Source: Chachezhania sediminis | GTDB lineage: Bacteria > Pseudomonadota > Alphaproteobacteria > Rhodobacterales > Rhodobacteraceae | DNA: 64,000 nt | Assembly: GCF_009765275.1 (NCBI RefSeq) | Contig: NZ_VOPH01000001.1 | Coordinates: 682,001 to 746,000, forward strand | Direction: 5' to 3' | Part shown: positions 53,593-63,619 of the stretch, one piece after another | Numbering within the stretch: the first letter of the stretch is position 1 | Layout of the letters: each line of letters opens with the position of its first letter | Program-made: the position numbers and the translations under genes | The notes under the pieces: model-generated | Database searches by the model: none | What the model was told of the DNA's origin: nothing | What the model saw: only the letters and a program-made list of their open reading frames with translations

Positions 53593-54111
53593 TCATGCCC
53601 CCTTGGTTTGCGTCGCGTCGCCATCGCCCTGGGGCGAGAACAGGACATCGGTGTTCAGTAACACGACCAGTTCACCGTTGCGCCGGATGGCCCCTTCCAG
53701 GCAGGCCTGCGGCCAGATCGCGCCCAGTTCCGGGATCGGTTCCAACCCGGCAAGATCGGCCTCGTGCACCTCTTCGACACTGTCCGCCGAAAAGGCCAGG
53801 CGACCGGCTTCGCCGTCAATCTCGTGCTCGAAGACGATCATGCGGCTGGTCGCCTGCTTCGTCCCCGCCCCCATTCCCAGCCTGTGCCGAATGTCGAAGA
53901 CCGGCACCACGACACCGCGGACATTGATCAGTCCCGGCGAATGGCGCGGTGCATTGGGTACAATGGTCGGGCTCTGCGGATCCAATATCTCGTGCACGCC
54001 CTTGACCGAGACGGCGAAGGCCTCGCCCTCCAGCCGGAAGATCAGCAGGTTGTCATAGCCGTCATAGGCCGCGTGCGGTGCATCGCCGGCAGGATGGGTC
54101 TGGGATGTCAT
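53593..54111 (-). CDS. cheW: Chemotaxis coupling protein CheW (first copy in operon)
   Basis: 172 residues, one CheW domain: LLIFRLEGEAFAVSVKGVHE followed by NAPRHSPGLINVRGVVVPVF with the conserved RG. It couples the following MCP to CheA. It starts 3 bp after the cheA stop and ends 3 bp before the MCP gene. Confidence 0.95.
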   Translation of the reverse strand: MTSQTHPAGDAPHAAYDGYDNLLIFRLEGEAFAVSVKGVHEILDPQSPTIVPNAPRHSPGLINVRGVVVPVFDIRHRLGMGAGTKQATSRMIVFEHEIDGEAGRLAFSADSVEEVHEADLAGLEPIPELGAIWPQACLEGAIRRNGELVVLLNTDVLFSPQGDGDATQTKGA

Positions 54112-54114
54112 GTC

Positions 54115-56127
54115 TCAAGCTGCCTTGTTCAGGGACGCGCCGCCGCGCATCTTGGCCAGTCGCACAAGGGTCGCAACATCAAGGATCAGCGCCACGCGGC
54201 CATCCCCCAGGATCGTCGCCCCGCCCAGCCCCGGAATGTCGCGATGGTAGGAGCTGAGTGACTTGATGACAGTCTGCCCCTGGCCGATGATGTCGTCGAC
54301 GACCAGACCGATCTGGTTGCCGTTGATCCGCACGATCACGATGCGCCGGATATCCTCGCCCGCGTTGGGCTGACCGAAGATCTCGTCCAGCGCCAGATAG
54401 GGCACCATCTGATCCCGGATCTGCAGGACCATGCGGCCGCTGCCGTTTTGCATGTCCGCGGCCGAGATCTCGACACATTCCTCGACCGTCGACAGCGGGA
54501 TGACGTAGATCGACTCCCCCAGCCGCACCCGCAGACCTTCGATGATCGCCATCGTGACCGGGAGGCGCAGGGTGATGCGGCTGCCAAGCCCCGGACGGGA
54601 TACCACGTCCACACCGCCGCCCAGCGCATCGATCATCGACCGCACCGCATCCATGCCGACCCCACGGCCCGAGACTGACGATATCGTGACCGCAGTCGAG
54701 AACCCGGGCTGGAAGATCAGGTTGTACAGGTCGTTTTCAGACAGGTCCGCGGTCGGATCGACCAGGCCCTTTTCGATCGCACGGGCCCGGATCGCCTCGC
54801 GGTCCAGGCCGCGGCCGTTGTCCTCGACCGAGATCAGGACCTCGCTCCCTTCCTGCCGGGCGGACATCCGCACTGTTCCGCGCGGGCTTTTGCCCGCGGC
54901 GACCCTGACCTCGCTGGTTTCCAGGCCGTGATCGATGGCATTTCGGACCAGGTGAGCCAGCGGATCGCCGATCCTGTCGATGACAGTCTTGTCGACCTCG
55001 GTCTCGCCGCCTTCGGCCAGAAGCTGGACGTCCTTGCCCAGTTCCTTCGCCAGGTCGCGGACGACGCGCTTGAACTTGGAAAACACCGTCTCGATCGGCA
55101 GAAGGCGGATCGACAGGGTCGCATCCCGCAGGCCCGTGACCAGGCGCTGCACCTCTTCGACGACCGTGGCCAGCGTGGTGTCGCCGATGCTTTCGGACAC
55201 CGCATCCAGCCTTGCCTGCGCGATGACCAGCTCGCCCAGCGAATCCATCATCGCATCCATGCGGGAAGATGCGACCCGGATGCTTTCGGACGCCCTGCCG
55301 TTGCCCTGGGCTCCGCCTCCGCCTTGCTTGCGGGGGCTGTCCCCGCTGACCGACGCGGTTTCGACGGCCGCCCCATCGGCAGTGTCCGCACTCTCCGCCA
55401 TTTCGATATCCTGCTCGTCGATGGTCAGCTCTGCCTCGTCCGCGAAGATGAAGACATCGTCGATGGCCGCGCGCCCGCAATCGGACGTCAGGGAGACGTG
55501 CCAGCCCAGATGCGCCGCACCCGGATCCAGCCTGGACAAGGGGGGGACGGTCGAGACGTCAAATGTCACCCTGGCCATGCCCAGCGACGTCAGTTCCCGC
55601 GTCAGAAGCTCGGGCCGCATGCCGTTGCGCAGCGCGCCGATATCCGGCCGGAAGAAGATCTCGAACCGCCTATCAGGACCGCCGATGGCCGTCTTGGCGG
55701 CCGTAGGTGCGGCGCCCCCCGAGGCTGCGGTCGTCGCTCCCGCCCCGGTGATCTGGTCGATCTTGCCCATCAGCCCGACTGCGCGGTCGGACGCCAGCAA
55801 CGCGGCCGAGGACGGCCCGTCGCCGCCGATGTCCAGGAATTCGACCATCAGGTCCCGGGCGGCCAGCGACAGTTCGATCAGATCCGGACCGACAGCCAGG
55901 GTGCCGGCCCGCACCAGTTCGAAAGCGTTTTCGAAACAGTGTGTGAACCTGGCCAGGTCGGTATAGCCAAACATGGCGCCCGACCCCTTGACCGTGTGAA
56001 GCGTCCGGAAAACCTCGTCGATCTGGGCCGGGGTCGATCCTCCCTCAAGCTCCAGAATCTGGTCTTCCAACCCGCCAAGCAGATCCCGCGCCTCCTGAAC
56101 GAAGGCGGCTACGGCTTGTTCCATCAT
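54115..56127 (-). CDS. cheA: Chemotaxis histidine kinase CheA
   Basis: 670 residues. The Hpt domain has phosphoacceptor His44 in RTLHTVKGSGAMFG. A P2-like region (about 160-260, containing FEIFFRPD) follows. The dimerisation helix pair is SRMDAMMDSLGELVIAQARL. The HATPase domain has N-box HLVRNAIDHGLE, G1 VEDNGRGL and G2 SGRGVGMDAV. A C-terminal CheW-like P5 regulatory domain completes the protein. It phosphorylates CheY and CheB. It is 4 bp from cheY. All catalytic motifs intact. Confidence 0.97.
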   Translation of the reverse strand: MMEQAVAAFVQEARDLLGGLEDQILELEGGSTPAQIDEVFRTLHTVKGSGAMFGYTDLARFTHCFENAFELVRAGTLAVGPDLIELSLAARDLMVEFLDIGGDGPSSAALLASDRAVGLMGKIDQITGAGATTAASGGAAPTAAKTAIGGPDRRFEIFFRPDIGALRNGMRPELLTRELTSLGMARVTFDVSTVPPLSRLDPGAAHLGWHVSLTSDCGRAAIDDVFIFADEAELTIDEQDIEMAESADTADGAAVETASVSGDSPRKQGGGGAQGNGRASESIRVASSRMDAMMDSLGELVIAQARLDAVSESIGDTTLATVVEEVQRLVTGLRDATLSIRLLPIETVFSKFKRVVRDLAKELGKDVQLLAEGGETEVDKTVIDRIGDPLAHLVRNAIDHGLETSEVRVAAGKSPRGTVRMSARQEGSEVLISVEDNGRGLDREAIRARAIEKGLVDPTADLSENDLYNLIFQPGFSTAVTISSVSGRGVGMDAVRSMIDALGGGVDVVSRPGLGSRITLRLPVTMAIIEGLRVRLGESIYVIPLSTVEECVEISAADMQNGSGRMVLQIRDQMVPYLALDEIFGQPNAGEDIRRIVIVRINGNQIGLVVDDIIGQGQTVIKSLSSYHRDIPGLGGATILGDGRVALILDVATLVRLAKMRGGASLNKAA

Positions 56128-56131
56128 GCGC

Positions 56132-56497
56132 CTACCCCATCAGTTTCCGGGTGACGGCGACCAGGCGATCCGCATCGAACGGCTTGTCCATCCATCCGGT
56201 CGCCCCTGCGGCCTTCCCCCGTTGTTTCATGTCCGGGGCGGACTCCGTCGTCAGCATGACGATCGGGATACCCATGCCCGCCGGATCCGACCGGGCCTTG
56301 GCGATAAAATCCAGCCCGTTCATCACCGGCATGTTGAGGTCGGTGATCACCATGTCCGGCCTGCGTGCGCGCAGCGCCTCCAGGCCCTCTGCCCCATTCG
56401 CCGCGCCGATCACGTTGAAGCCCTGCGGTTCCAGCGTGAAGGCGACCATGTCCCGGATCGCCTTGCTGTCATCGATTGTCAGTACAGTCTTCGGCAT
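56132..56497 (-). CDS. cheY: Chemotaxis response regulator CheY
   Basis: 121 residues, a stand-alone receiver: acidic pair Asp9/Asp10, phosphorylated Asp53 in ITDLNMPVMNG, Thr83 and Lys105 in the standard places. There is no output domain, so it should act on the flagellar switch. It lies 4 bp after the STAS gene and 4 bp before cheA. Confidence 0.95.
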   Translation of the reverse strand: MPKTVLTIDDSKAIRDMVAFTLEPQGFNVIGAANGAEGLEALRARRPDMVITDLNMPVMNGLDFIAKARSDPAGMGIPIVMLTTESAPDMKQRGKAAGATGWMDKPFDADRLVAVTRKLMG

Positions 56498-56501
56498 GGC
56501 G

Positions 56502-56810
56502 TTACCCCGTCACCTCCTGGTTATTCTGGTCTGGTTCGGTGGCAGGATTCCCCTGCCCGCTGCCCCAGTCGCGCACTCTTGCCGCCATGCTGGCGGCCGT
56601 ATCGCCAAGTGCGACCGGCAGGCCGCGGTCGCGCGCCTCGATCATCGCCGAAAAAAGAAGTTGCGCGGCGTCCTGCGTCGCATTGGCGTCACCGACATCC
56701 AGCCCGACCGCGCCCTTCGACTGCGCGATCCACATCAGCAGATCCTTTTGCACACCCTCTGTCGTGCGTACGTCGAGATCGTGAGGGATCACGAACACAT
56801 TGTCCTGCAT
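56502..56810 (-). CDS. STAS-domain protein at the head of the che operon
   Basis: 102 residues resembling a SpoIIAA-type STAS domain: VFVIPHDLDVRTTEGVQKDL, the VGLDVGDANATQDAAQLLFS strand-loop-helix, and PVALGD. The loop normally holds a phosphorylatable Ser in a D-S-S/D-S-G context; here it reads DANATQD, so a Thr is the only candidate. First gene of the minus-strand operon. It may tune the array by protein-protein contact; the role is not established. Confidence 0.75.
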   Translation of the reverse strand: MQDNVFVIPHDLDVRTTEGVQKDLLMWIAQSKGAVGLDVGDANATQDAAQLLFSAMIEARDRGLPVALGDTAASMAARVRDWGSGQGNPATEPDQNNQEVTG

Positions 56811-56987
56811 GAAGCCATCCGCCGTTTCTGCCGAATTGGCGCCGACACTAACGGCCGCCCCCTAATCAATGGTTGACCGGAGAAATCTTCCCGCCGTCAA
56901 AGTTGCCTTGCATTTGAAGCATCCGTTCACTCGCTTTTTACGCCTTCGATGGCACGGTGCGCTGACGTCACAGACCGCAGCAGGGCC

Positions 56988-58685
56988 ATGACAGCGCAGC
57001 AATCGACAGGCAGCACCGCCCGCGTCACCGAACCGGCGGGCTACATGACTGGCCCGGCCGCATTCCCGGCAAGGCCCCGCCTCCCCGAACCGGCCAGCGA
57101 CGGCGCGGCCATTTTCGAACGCCTGGGCGAAAGCCTTGGGCGCGTGCGGGAACTGCACATGCACACCGCCACCGACCTGGCCGCCTTCGTCGACCTGACA
57201 CTGCAGGGGGAAAAGACCGGCACGGAACCCCTGCTGGAACTGCAGGCCCGGCTTCAGGCGATGCAGGCCGCCATCGAAGGCCAGAACCGCAGCATCACCC
57301 CGGCCGAGGAACGGCGCCTGATCCTGGCCGCCGAGAAACCGCTGAGATTGTTATCCGGGAACGGGCGCCTGCTGGCTGCTGTCTGCACGATGACCCGTAC
57401 GATCTCCGCCTCCTTCGCCATTGGCGAGTTGGACGCCTATGTCCTCAGTCTGGATCGAATCGCCAAATCGATCACCGAATCCTCGGCCGACGTTTCGGAG
57501 AATATCGACAACTGGAAGCTGAAGGATCTGGGGGCACAAGAAAGCTGTCGTGCCGCCGGCGCGATCCTGGCACCGTTGTGCCTGATGCTGGAACGCAAGG
57601 CCGATGGCCTCGCGATGCATGCTAGCCGCGAACGGGAAGCGTCGCGCCAGGCACAGCAGCGCGCGCAGAAACTGACCCGGCAGGCCCAGGACCTGATGAA
57701 GCAGCTGATCACTGCGATCCAGTACTCGGACCGGTTGGCGCAACGCCTGGACCATCTTGCAGCCCTGCAGAAGGACACCGATCCGCATGTCCGGCACCTG
57801 GCCGGCGAACAGGCCTGCAGCATCGCCGGCGACACGAATGACATCGCGCGGCAGGTCTCGATCACGATGCGCGATCTGTCCGAAATCGGGCGCAGGGGCG
57901 CCGCCTTCTTCGCGCGCGGCGTGGTGGCCGAACAAATCGAGCGCGGTCTGAACGAACGGGCAATGACCGTCGACCAGGTCGATTCGGAGATCGTCATCGT
58001 GCAGCAGACACTGCAAAGCGCCGGCAAGGACGCCCAGGCCGCGCGCGAGCTGATCGACGAGGCCGCCCGCCAGTTCCAGACGCTAGAGGACTGTTCGAAG
58101 GAACTGGCGAATGCCGCGATCAACGCATCGCTGATCGCCTTGCGCACCGGAGGCACCCGTGGCCCCCTGACCACCTTGTCGAGCGAGGTGCGCCAGATCG
58201 CGGCCCAGTGTCTGGACGCGGAAAGCACCAGCCGCGCCGCCTTGCAGCAGCTGATCCAAAGCAACCTGCAGGCGCAGGAAGACATCGTTGCCGCCGGCGT
58301 GGCGCTGGAATTCTCGGTCGAGCAATACCGCGAACGGCTGACCTCCAGCCGCGACGACCTGGAAAACCTGAACGCCTTCCGCCAGCAGGCCAGCCGCCGT
58401 GCATCGGCGCTGCTGGAGTTGATGGAAGATGTCGGCCGCGACATGGAAGCCCTGAAACAATCCGCGGAAGCGCTGAATGCCCACGGCAACCAGATGCTGG
58501 AAACGCCGCTGACCGGTGCCCCGAACCGGGCCCGGCTGGCGGCGGTCTGGGCGCTCTACACAATGGAGGAGGAGCGCGCCGTCCATCGCCGCCTGTTCGG
58601 TTCGGGCGAACCGGAACTGGTGGCGCAGACTTCGAAAACCGGTCCGGCGCCCAGCGCCGACGATCTGGACGACATATTGTTCTGA
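56988..58685 (+). CDS. Coiled-coil chemotaxis-associated protein with CheZ-like features
   Basis: 565 residues, cytoplasmic, almost entirely helical. YSDRLAQRLDHL (247-258) contains D248-x-x-x-Q252, the spacing of the catalytic Asp/Gln pair of CheZ-type CheY phosphatases. The extreme C-terminus DDLDDILF (558-565) resembles the CheZ tail that binds CheY (DDLLDSLGF in E. coli). The region 290-480 is MCP-like coil. ATG 56988 is preferred to an in-frame start 13 codons earlier. It is divergent from the che operon, which otherwise lacks cheZ, cheC, cheX and cheD. A phosphatase role is inferred, not shown; a structural array protein is the alternative. Confidence 0.6.
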   Translation: MTAQQSTGSTARVTEPAGYMTGPAAFPARPRLPEPASDGAAIFERLGESLGRVRELHMHTATDLAAFVDLTLQGEKTGTEPLLELQARLQAMQAAIEGQNRSITPAEERRLILAAEKPLRLLSGNGRLLAAVCTMTRTISASFAIGELDAYVLSLDRIAKSITESSADVSENIDNWKLKDLGAQESCRAAGAILAPLCLMLERKADGLAMHASREREASRQAQQRAQKLTRQAQDLMKQLITAIQYSDRLAQRLDHLAALQKDTDPHVRHLAGEQACSIAGDTNDIARQVSITMRDLSEIGRRGAAFFARGVVAEQIERGLNERAMTVDQVDSEIVIVQQTLQSAGKDAQAARELIDEAARQFQTLEDCSKELANAAINASLIALRTGGTRGPLTTLSSEVRQIAAQCLDAESTSRAALQQLIQSNLQAQEDIVAAGVALEFSVEQYRERLTSSRDDLENLNAFRQQASRRASALLELMEDVGRDMEALKQSAEALNAHGNQMLETPLTGAPNRARLAAVWALYTMEEERAVHRRLFGSGEPELVAQTSKTGPAPSADDLDDILF

Positions 58686-58797
58686 GTTTCGGAACGACAA
58701 GTGCGGACCCGCCGGTCGTTCCCGTTTGCGTTAAGTCAAAAACAATGAAGCAAGGATAACGTGTCCACGTCGAAACTGTTTTCCCAGGCGGAGCACA

Positions 58798-59979
58798 ATG
58801 CAGCTACTCACCCCTCTCGCGAAAAAGAGCACCCCGCCCGTGCGGCTTTTCCAGTCGACCCTGGAAAACGCAATCGATGCGGTGGTGATCATCGACACCG
58901 AAAACCGCATCACTTTCTACAACAAGGCGGCAGAGACGCTTTGGGGTTACCGCCCGGAAGAGGTCATGGGCCGGAATGTGAAGATGCTGGTCCCGGCGCA
59001 ATTCCAAGCCAACCACGATTCCTACCTGGACCAGAACCGCAAGACCGGACAGGACAAGATCGTCGGGTCCAGTCGCGACCTGAAACTCTATCGCAAGGAT
59101 GGGACCGAGGTTTCGGTCTCGCTGGCCCTGTCGAAAATGCGGATCGGCAACAGCTGGGGCTATGCGGCCTTCGTGCGCAACATCTCATCGGAATACGATT
59201 CGCTGAACCGCCTGCTGGACCAGGTGTCGCTCAGCGCGGATTCCGTATCGATCAGCAGCGGACAGATGGAAGAGGCCGCCAGCAAGGTCAATGACGGCGC
59301 GACCCGCCAGGCCGCGGCCGCGCAGCAGGCAAGCGCCTCGATGGAGGAGATAACGGCCAATATCCGGCAATGCGCCGACAATGCAGCACAGACGGAAAAG
59401 ATCGCCAACAACTCTCTGGCGCAGGCGGAATCGGCCGCGAACACGGTTCAGGAAGCCGTGAAGGCCATGGGAGAGATCGCCGCAAAGATCGGAATCGTGC
59501 AGGAAATCGCGCGCCAGACCGACCTTCTGGCCCTGAACGCGGCCGTGGAAGCGGCGCGGGCCGGCCACAACGGCAAGGGCTTTGCCATCGTTGCCGCCGA
59601 AGTCCGCCGGTTGGCGGAGCGCAGCAAGATCGCCGCGGAAGAGATCGTGGCCCTGTCGCGCCTGACGGCAGAAACCTCCAGCAAGGCGGGCAAGGAGCTG
59701 TCGGAACTCGTGCCGGAAATCCAGCGCACATCTGACCTGGTCAGTGAGATTTCGGCGGCGACGCAGGAACAGCGGATCGGGTCGGAGCAGATCAATTCTG
59801 CCATCAGCGAGCTGGACCAGATCATCCAGAGCAACGCCGCAGCAGCGCACGAGGCTGCGGCGACAACGAAGAACCTGATCGAGGGCAGCGAAAAGCTGAA
59901 GTCGATGATCGCGGGCTTCCGCGACGCAGACGGCAACATCAACCGCGCCGCAGGGGACGCCATCTACAGCGCGGCCTGA
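58798..59979 (+). CDS. Cytoplasmic PAS-domain methyl-accepting chemotaxis protein
   Basis: 393 residues without membrane helices. An N-terminal PAS domain (18-130: [35 protein letters not shown]) is followed by an MCP signalling hairpin with tip [20 protein letters not shown]. The PAS start resembles FixL/NifL haem or flavin-binding PAS but the cofactor is uncertain. It likely senses redox, oxygen or metabolic state. It lies 112 bp after the CheZ-like gene. No pentapeptide tail, so methylation would rely on other receptors. Confidence 0.9.
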   Translation: MQLLTPLAKKSTPPVRLFQSTLENAIDAVVIIDTENRITFYNKAAETLWGYRPEEVMGRNVKMLVPAQFQANHDSYLDQNRKTGQDKIVGSSRDLKLYRKDGTEVSVSLALSKMRIGNSWGYAAFVRNISSEYDSLNRLLDQVSLSADSVSISSGQMEEAASKVNDGATRQAAAAQQASASMEEITANIRQCADNAAQTEKIANNSLAQAESAANTVQEAVKAMGEIAAKIGIVQEIARQTDLLALNAAVEAARAGHNGKGFAIVAAEVRRLAERSKIAAEEIVALSRLTAETSSKAGKELSELVPEIQRTSDLVSEISAATQEQRIGSEQINSAISELDQIIQSNAAAAHEAAATTKNLIEGSEKLKSMIAGFRDADGNINRAAGDAIYSAA

Positions 59980-60291
59980 CATATCCGGGGATCGCAGCTT
60001 GAAACTTGCGGTCCCGCCCATTCTGGCGATCCGGACGCAAAATGGAGCTTGGACGAAAAACCGAATGCGGGACCATTTCAAATTACGCCAACGGCCGCTC
60101 TTTCACATTGACCGATTGGCAATGCCTGAAAGGCTTCGTTGAATTCCATCGGCCGAGGATGACGACCAAGCGATCAGCTCCGGGCCCCTGCGTCGAAGGC
60201 GACGCTCTAATTGGCTAGCGCCCCCGGCCGGAAAGGGCCCGCCAGGCTGACGCGAAGGTCAGCCCGATGAGCGACGCGTTACTTCGAAACG
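59980..60291. other. Convergent intergenic region with a hairpin
   Basis: 312 bp, no convincing gene; a 70-codon open frame at 60006-60218 has no ribosome-binding site or homology. A perfect 7-bp hairpin (60245-60251 with 60258-60264) near the right end may terminate transcripts from either side. Confidence 0.55.
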
Positions 60292-61302
60292 TTACTGGGC
60301 CGCTTCGCTGCGCGTCACCAGGGACGACAGCACCTCTGCGGCGATCGTGGTCGACCGAAGCCGGGCCACGGGGTCATGCATCGGTGAGGTGATCATCAAC
60401 TCGTCCGGGGCATAGCGTTTCACCAGGTCGGACAATTGTTGCTCCACCTCGTCCGGCGAGCCGCATGCGGAACAGGACAGGGCCGCTTCGGCCTGCGCCA
60501 GGATGGGACGCGGCACGTAGTCTTCCAGATCCTCGACCGGCGCGGGCAGACGGCCGGGCTGACCGCTTCGCAGCCGCGCGAAGGACAGAAGCTGCGAGCT
60601 GCGCAGGAACCGCGCCTCCTCGGCTGTTTCGGCCGCAAAAACGCCGGCCGCCATCATCGCGTAGGGCCGTGCCAGCCAGACAGAGGGACGGAAGTCCGCC
60701 CGGTAGACGCGCAGCGCCTCTTCCAGCATCTGCGGCGCGAAATGCGAGGCAAAGGCATAGGGCAGGCCCATATGGGCCGCGAACTGTGCGCCGAACAGGC
60801 TCGACCCCAGGATCCATACGGGCACATGGCTGCCCTCGCCCGGGACGGCGCGCACCCGCGCGTCGGGCCGGGGATCGCCGAGATAGCCCAAAAGCTCCGC
60901 GACATCGTCCGGGAACCGGTCCGCGCTTTGGAAATAGCGACGCAGCGCCTGGGCGGTCGCCTGGTCGGTCCCGGGCGCACGCCCCAGACCCAGATCGATC
61001 CGGCCCGGGAACATCGCTTCAAGCGTGCCGAATTGTTCGGCGATCACCAGCGGCGGGTGGTTCGGCAGCATGATCCCGCCTGCCCCGACCCGGATGCGCG
61101 AGGTTTCAGCGGCGACGCGCCCGATCACGATCGAGGTGGCCGCGCTGGCGATGCCCGGCATGTTGTGGTGTTCCGCCAGCCAGAACCGGTGATAGCCCAG
61201 CCGGTCGGCATGTTTGGCCAGTTCGACCGTATTGGACAGCGCGTCGGACACGGTGGCGCCTTCCGGCACCGGTGACAGATCGAGAAGCGAAAAATGATGC
61301 AT
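60292..61302 (-). CDS. LLM-class flavin-dependent oxidoreductase (luciferase-like)
   Basis: 336 residues. The bacterial luciferase-like TIM barrel is shown by [12 protein letters not shown] at the N-terminus, [40 protein letters not shown] and [12 protein letters not shown], the group-defining blocks of single-subunit LLM oxidoreductases (YhbW-like). It probably uses FMNH2 supplied by another protein. It stands alone on the minus strand, convergent with the PAS-MCP and divergent from the phosphomutase. Substrate unknown. Confidence 0.9.
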   Translation of the reverse strand: MHHFSLLDLSPVPEGATVSDALSNTVELAKHADRLGYHRFWLAEHHNMPGIASAATSIVIGRVAAETSRIRVGAGGIMLPNHPPLVIAEQFGTLEAMFPGRIDLGLGRAPGTDQATAQALRRYFQSADRFPDDVAELLGYLGDPRPDARVRAVPGEGSHVPVWILGSSLFGAQFAAHMGLPYAFASHFAPQMLEEALRVYRADFRPSVWLARPYAMMAAGVFAAETAEEARFLRSSQLLSFARLRSGQPGRLPAPVEDLEDYVPRPILAQAEAALSCSACGSPDEVEQQLSDLVKRYAPDELMITSPMHDPVARLRSTTIAAEVLSSLVTRSEAAQ

Positions 61303-61487
61303 GGGGCCTCCGTTCTCCTTCTACCTAGTATCGTCTCCGACAGGAGCCAAGGCCCCCCAGGACGCCGCGAAAAACGGCCGATGCCGATGGAAATCCCCCT
61401 GTGACCATACGCTCGGGCCCGGTTTCTTGCGATGTGAGCTTGCCCTTGTTAAGCCTTCTGTAACGTCCATTTCACATCGAGACCTTG

Positions 61488-62987
61488 ATGATGACCGCAC
61501 CCCTGTCCCAGGTCACTCCCAATACGTGGGAATTCCTTTCGACACCGATGATCAAACCGACCGGGTTTCGTGAATACGACGCCCGCTGGCGTTTCCCGGA
61601 AGAAATCAACCTGCCTGGCATGACGGCCCTGGGCCTTGGCCTGGGCACCCAGATGCACAAGCGCGGGATCGAGCCGCGGATCGTGGTCGGCAACGATTAC
61701 CGCGACTATTCGCTGGCGGTGAAGAACGCGCTGATCATCGGCCTGATGCAGGCCGGGATCGAGGTCACCGATATCGGCCCTGCCCTGTCGCCGATGGCCT
61801 ACTTCTCGCAATTCTACCTGGACAGCCCGGCGGTCGCGATGGTCACTGCCTCGCATAACCCGAATGGCTGGACCGGCGTGAAGATGGGCTTTGAACGCCC
61901 GCTGACCCATGGCCCGGACGAGATGGCCGAACTGCGCGACATCGTGCTGGGCGGCAAGGGCGAGGCCCGCCCCGGCGGCGCCTACAAGATCGACCATTCG
62001 GTGAAGGAAGCCTATCTTCAGGACCTGGTCGGCGACTTCAAGATGAGCCGCCCGCTGAAAGTCGTCTGCGCCACCGGCAACGGCACCGCCGGTGCCATCG
62101 CGCCGGAACTGTTCGAACGCATGGGCGTGGAAGTCGTCAACAGCCATAACGAGCTGGACTATACCTTCCCGCACTACAACCCGAACCCCGAAGCCATGGA
62201 AATGCTTCACGACATGGCCGACAGCGTGAAGGCATCGGGCGCCGACCTGGCCCTGGGCTTCGACGGCGATGGCGACCGCTGCGGCGTGGTCGACGACGAG
62301 GGCGAGGAGATCTTTGCCGACAAGGTCGGCGTGATCCTGGCCCGCGGCTTTGCCCCCGATCATGAAGGCGCGACCTTTGTCGCGGACGTGAAGTCGACCG
62401 GCCTTTTCGCTTCGGATCCCGAACTGAAGAAGTACGGGATCAAGGCCGATTACTGGAAAACCGGTCACAGCCACATGAAGCGCCGGGTCAAGGAACTGGG
62501 CGCGCTGGCGGGCTTTGAAAAATCTGGCCACTACTTCCTGGCCGAACCCATCGGCCGCGGCTACGACTGCGGCATGCGTGTCGCGGTCGAGATCTGCAAG
62601 CTGATGGACCGCAACCCGGGCAAGTCGATGTCGGACCTCCGCAAGGAACTGCCGACGACCTATTCGACGCCCACAATGTCGCCCTTCGCTGCCGATACCG
62701 AGAAATACGACATCCTGGACCGGATCGTTGCCAAGCTGGTCGCCTGGCACGAAGAGGGCAAACCCTTCGCCGGCCGCAAGATCGCCGAAGTGGTGACCGT
62801 GAACGGCGCCCGGGTGATCCTGGACAATGGCGGCTGGGCTCTGGTGCGGGCTTCTTCCAACACGCCGAACCTGGTGGTGGTCTGCGAAAGCGCGGAGAGC
62901 GAGGCCGAGATGCGCGCGCTCTTCGCCGAAATCGACGGCGTGATCCGGACCGAACCGGCGGTCGGCGAATACGACCAGAAGATCTGA
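61488..62987 (+). CDS. Phosphomannomutase/phosphoglucomutase
   Basis: 499 residues, alpha-D-phosphohexomutase family. The active-site phosphoserine loop is TASHNPNGWTG, the Mg2+ loop is GFDGDGDR, the sugar-binding loop is EKSGHYF (the usual G-E-M-S-G-H) and the phosphate-binding loop is RASSNTPN. It interconverts hexose 1- and 6-phosphates for exopolysaccharide or LPS precursors. Two adjacent ATGs (61488, 61491) are both possible starts. Monocistronic. Confidence 0.93.
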   Translation: MMTAPLSQVTPNTWEFLSTPMIKPTGFREYDARWRFPEEINLPGMTALGLGLGTQMHKRGIEPRIVVGNDYRDYSLAVKNALIIGLMQAGIEVTDIGPALSPMAYFSQFYLDSPAVAMVTASHNPNGWTGVKMGFERPLTHGPDEMAELRDIVLGGKGEARPGGAYKIDHSVKEAYLQDLVGDFKMSRPLKVVCATGNGTAGAIAPELFERMGVEVVNSHNELDYTFPHYNPNPEAMEMLHDMADSVKASGADLALGFDGDGDRCGVVDDEGEEIFADKVGVILARGFAPDHEGATFVADVKSTGLFASDPELKKYGIKADYWKTGHSHMKRRVKELGALAGFEKSGHYFLAEPIGRGYDCGMRVAVEICKLMDRNPGKSMSDLRKELPTTYSTPTMSPFAADTEKYDILDRIVAKLVAWHEEGKPFAGRKIAEVVTVNGARVILDNGGWALVRASSNTPNLVVVCESAESEAEMRALFAEIDGVIRTEPAVGEYDQKI

Positions 62988-63114
62988 CGTTTCACGTTCG
63001 ACCAGGGGACGGGCCGATAGCGGCCCTTCCCCGACCGACCGGCTTGCATTGGCTCGCCCCGGATGTCAGTGAAGTGATTGTGACACGAACCGATTGCCCA
63101 AGGCAGAAGCCCCC

Positions 63115-63582
63115 ATGTCCCGACTGCTGATCCTTGTCACCATCCTTGCGGTGGGACTGACCGCATGCGGTCGCCGCGAACGCAATCCCGCGGCCGACAC
63201 GAACACGCTGATCCCGCCCAAGCAGGCCGGCAGCAGCTTTAAGGAATCGCGCGAGGACGCGCATGTCCTGATCGCCCAGATCACCGATCTGAAGGTGGAA
63301 CAGACGCTCAGCGGCGCCATCGTCTATGCCGAAGGCCAGGCCTCGCGCCTTGGCGCCTACGGCGCGGAACTGCGCGCCCGGAACGTCAAAGTCGAACCGG
63401 ATGCGGATGGCGTGCTGACGCTGGATTTCGTGGTCGTCTATCCGAAGAATGCGACCGGCACCGGCACGACAGCACAGCGCAAGGTCATGGCCGCACGGTC
63501 GATCAGCGCCCAGACGCTGGAACGGACCAAGCTGATCAAGGTCGTGGCCGGCACCAATACGCGGGAAACCCGCAAGCGCTGA
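63115..63582 (+). CDS. Small lipoprotein of unknown function
   Basis: 155 residues. The lipoprotein signal is MSRLLILVTILAVGLTAC with Cys as the lipidated residue. The mature part has one compact alpha/beta stretch (about 45-150: AHVLIAQITDLKVEQTLSGA, TLDFVVVYPKN). No family recognised. ATG 63115 is preferred over an ATG seven codons earlier because it starts the signal. It is followed by a terminator hairpin and is probably monocistronic. Confidence 0.8.
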   Translation: MSRLLILVTILAVGLTACGRRERNPAADTNTLIPPKQAGSSFKESREDAHVLIAQITDLKVEQTLSGAIVYAEGQASRLGAYGAELRARNVKVEPDADGVLTLDFVVVYPKNATGTGTTAQRKVMAARSISAQTLERTKLIKVVAGTNTRETRKR

Positions 63583-63596
63583 TCCCCAGGAACTGT

Positions 63597-63616
63597 CGGG
63601 CGCCACAGGGCGCCCG
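63597..63616. terminator. Bidirectional terminator hairpin
   Basis: A perfect 8-bp stem (63597-63604 with 63609-63616) and ACAG loop sit between the convergent lipoprotein and RNase D genes. No T-run. Confidence 0.6.
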
Positions 63617-63619
63617 CGA

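Noticed and set aside
60006-60218. A 70-codon open frame after the PAS-MCP gene
   Set aside because: No ribosome-binding site, no recognisable motif, and it lies in a convergent terminator region.
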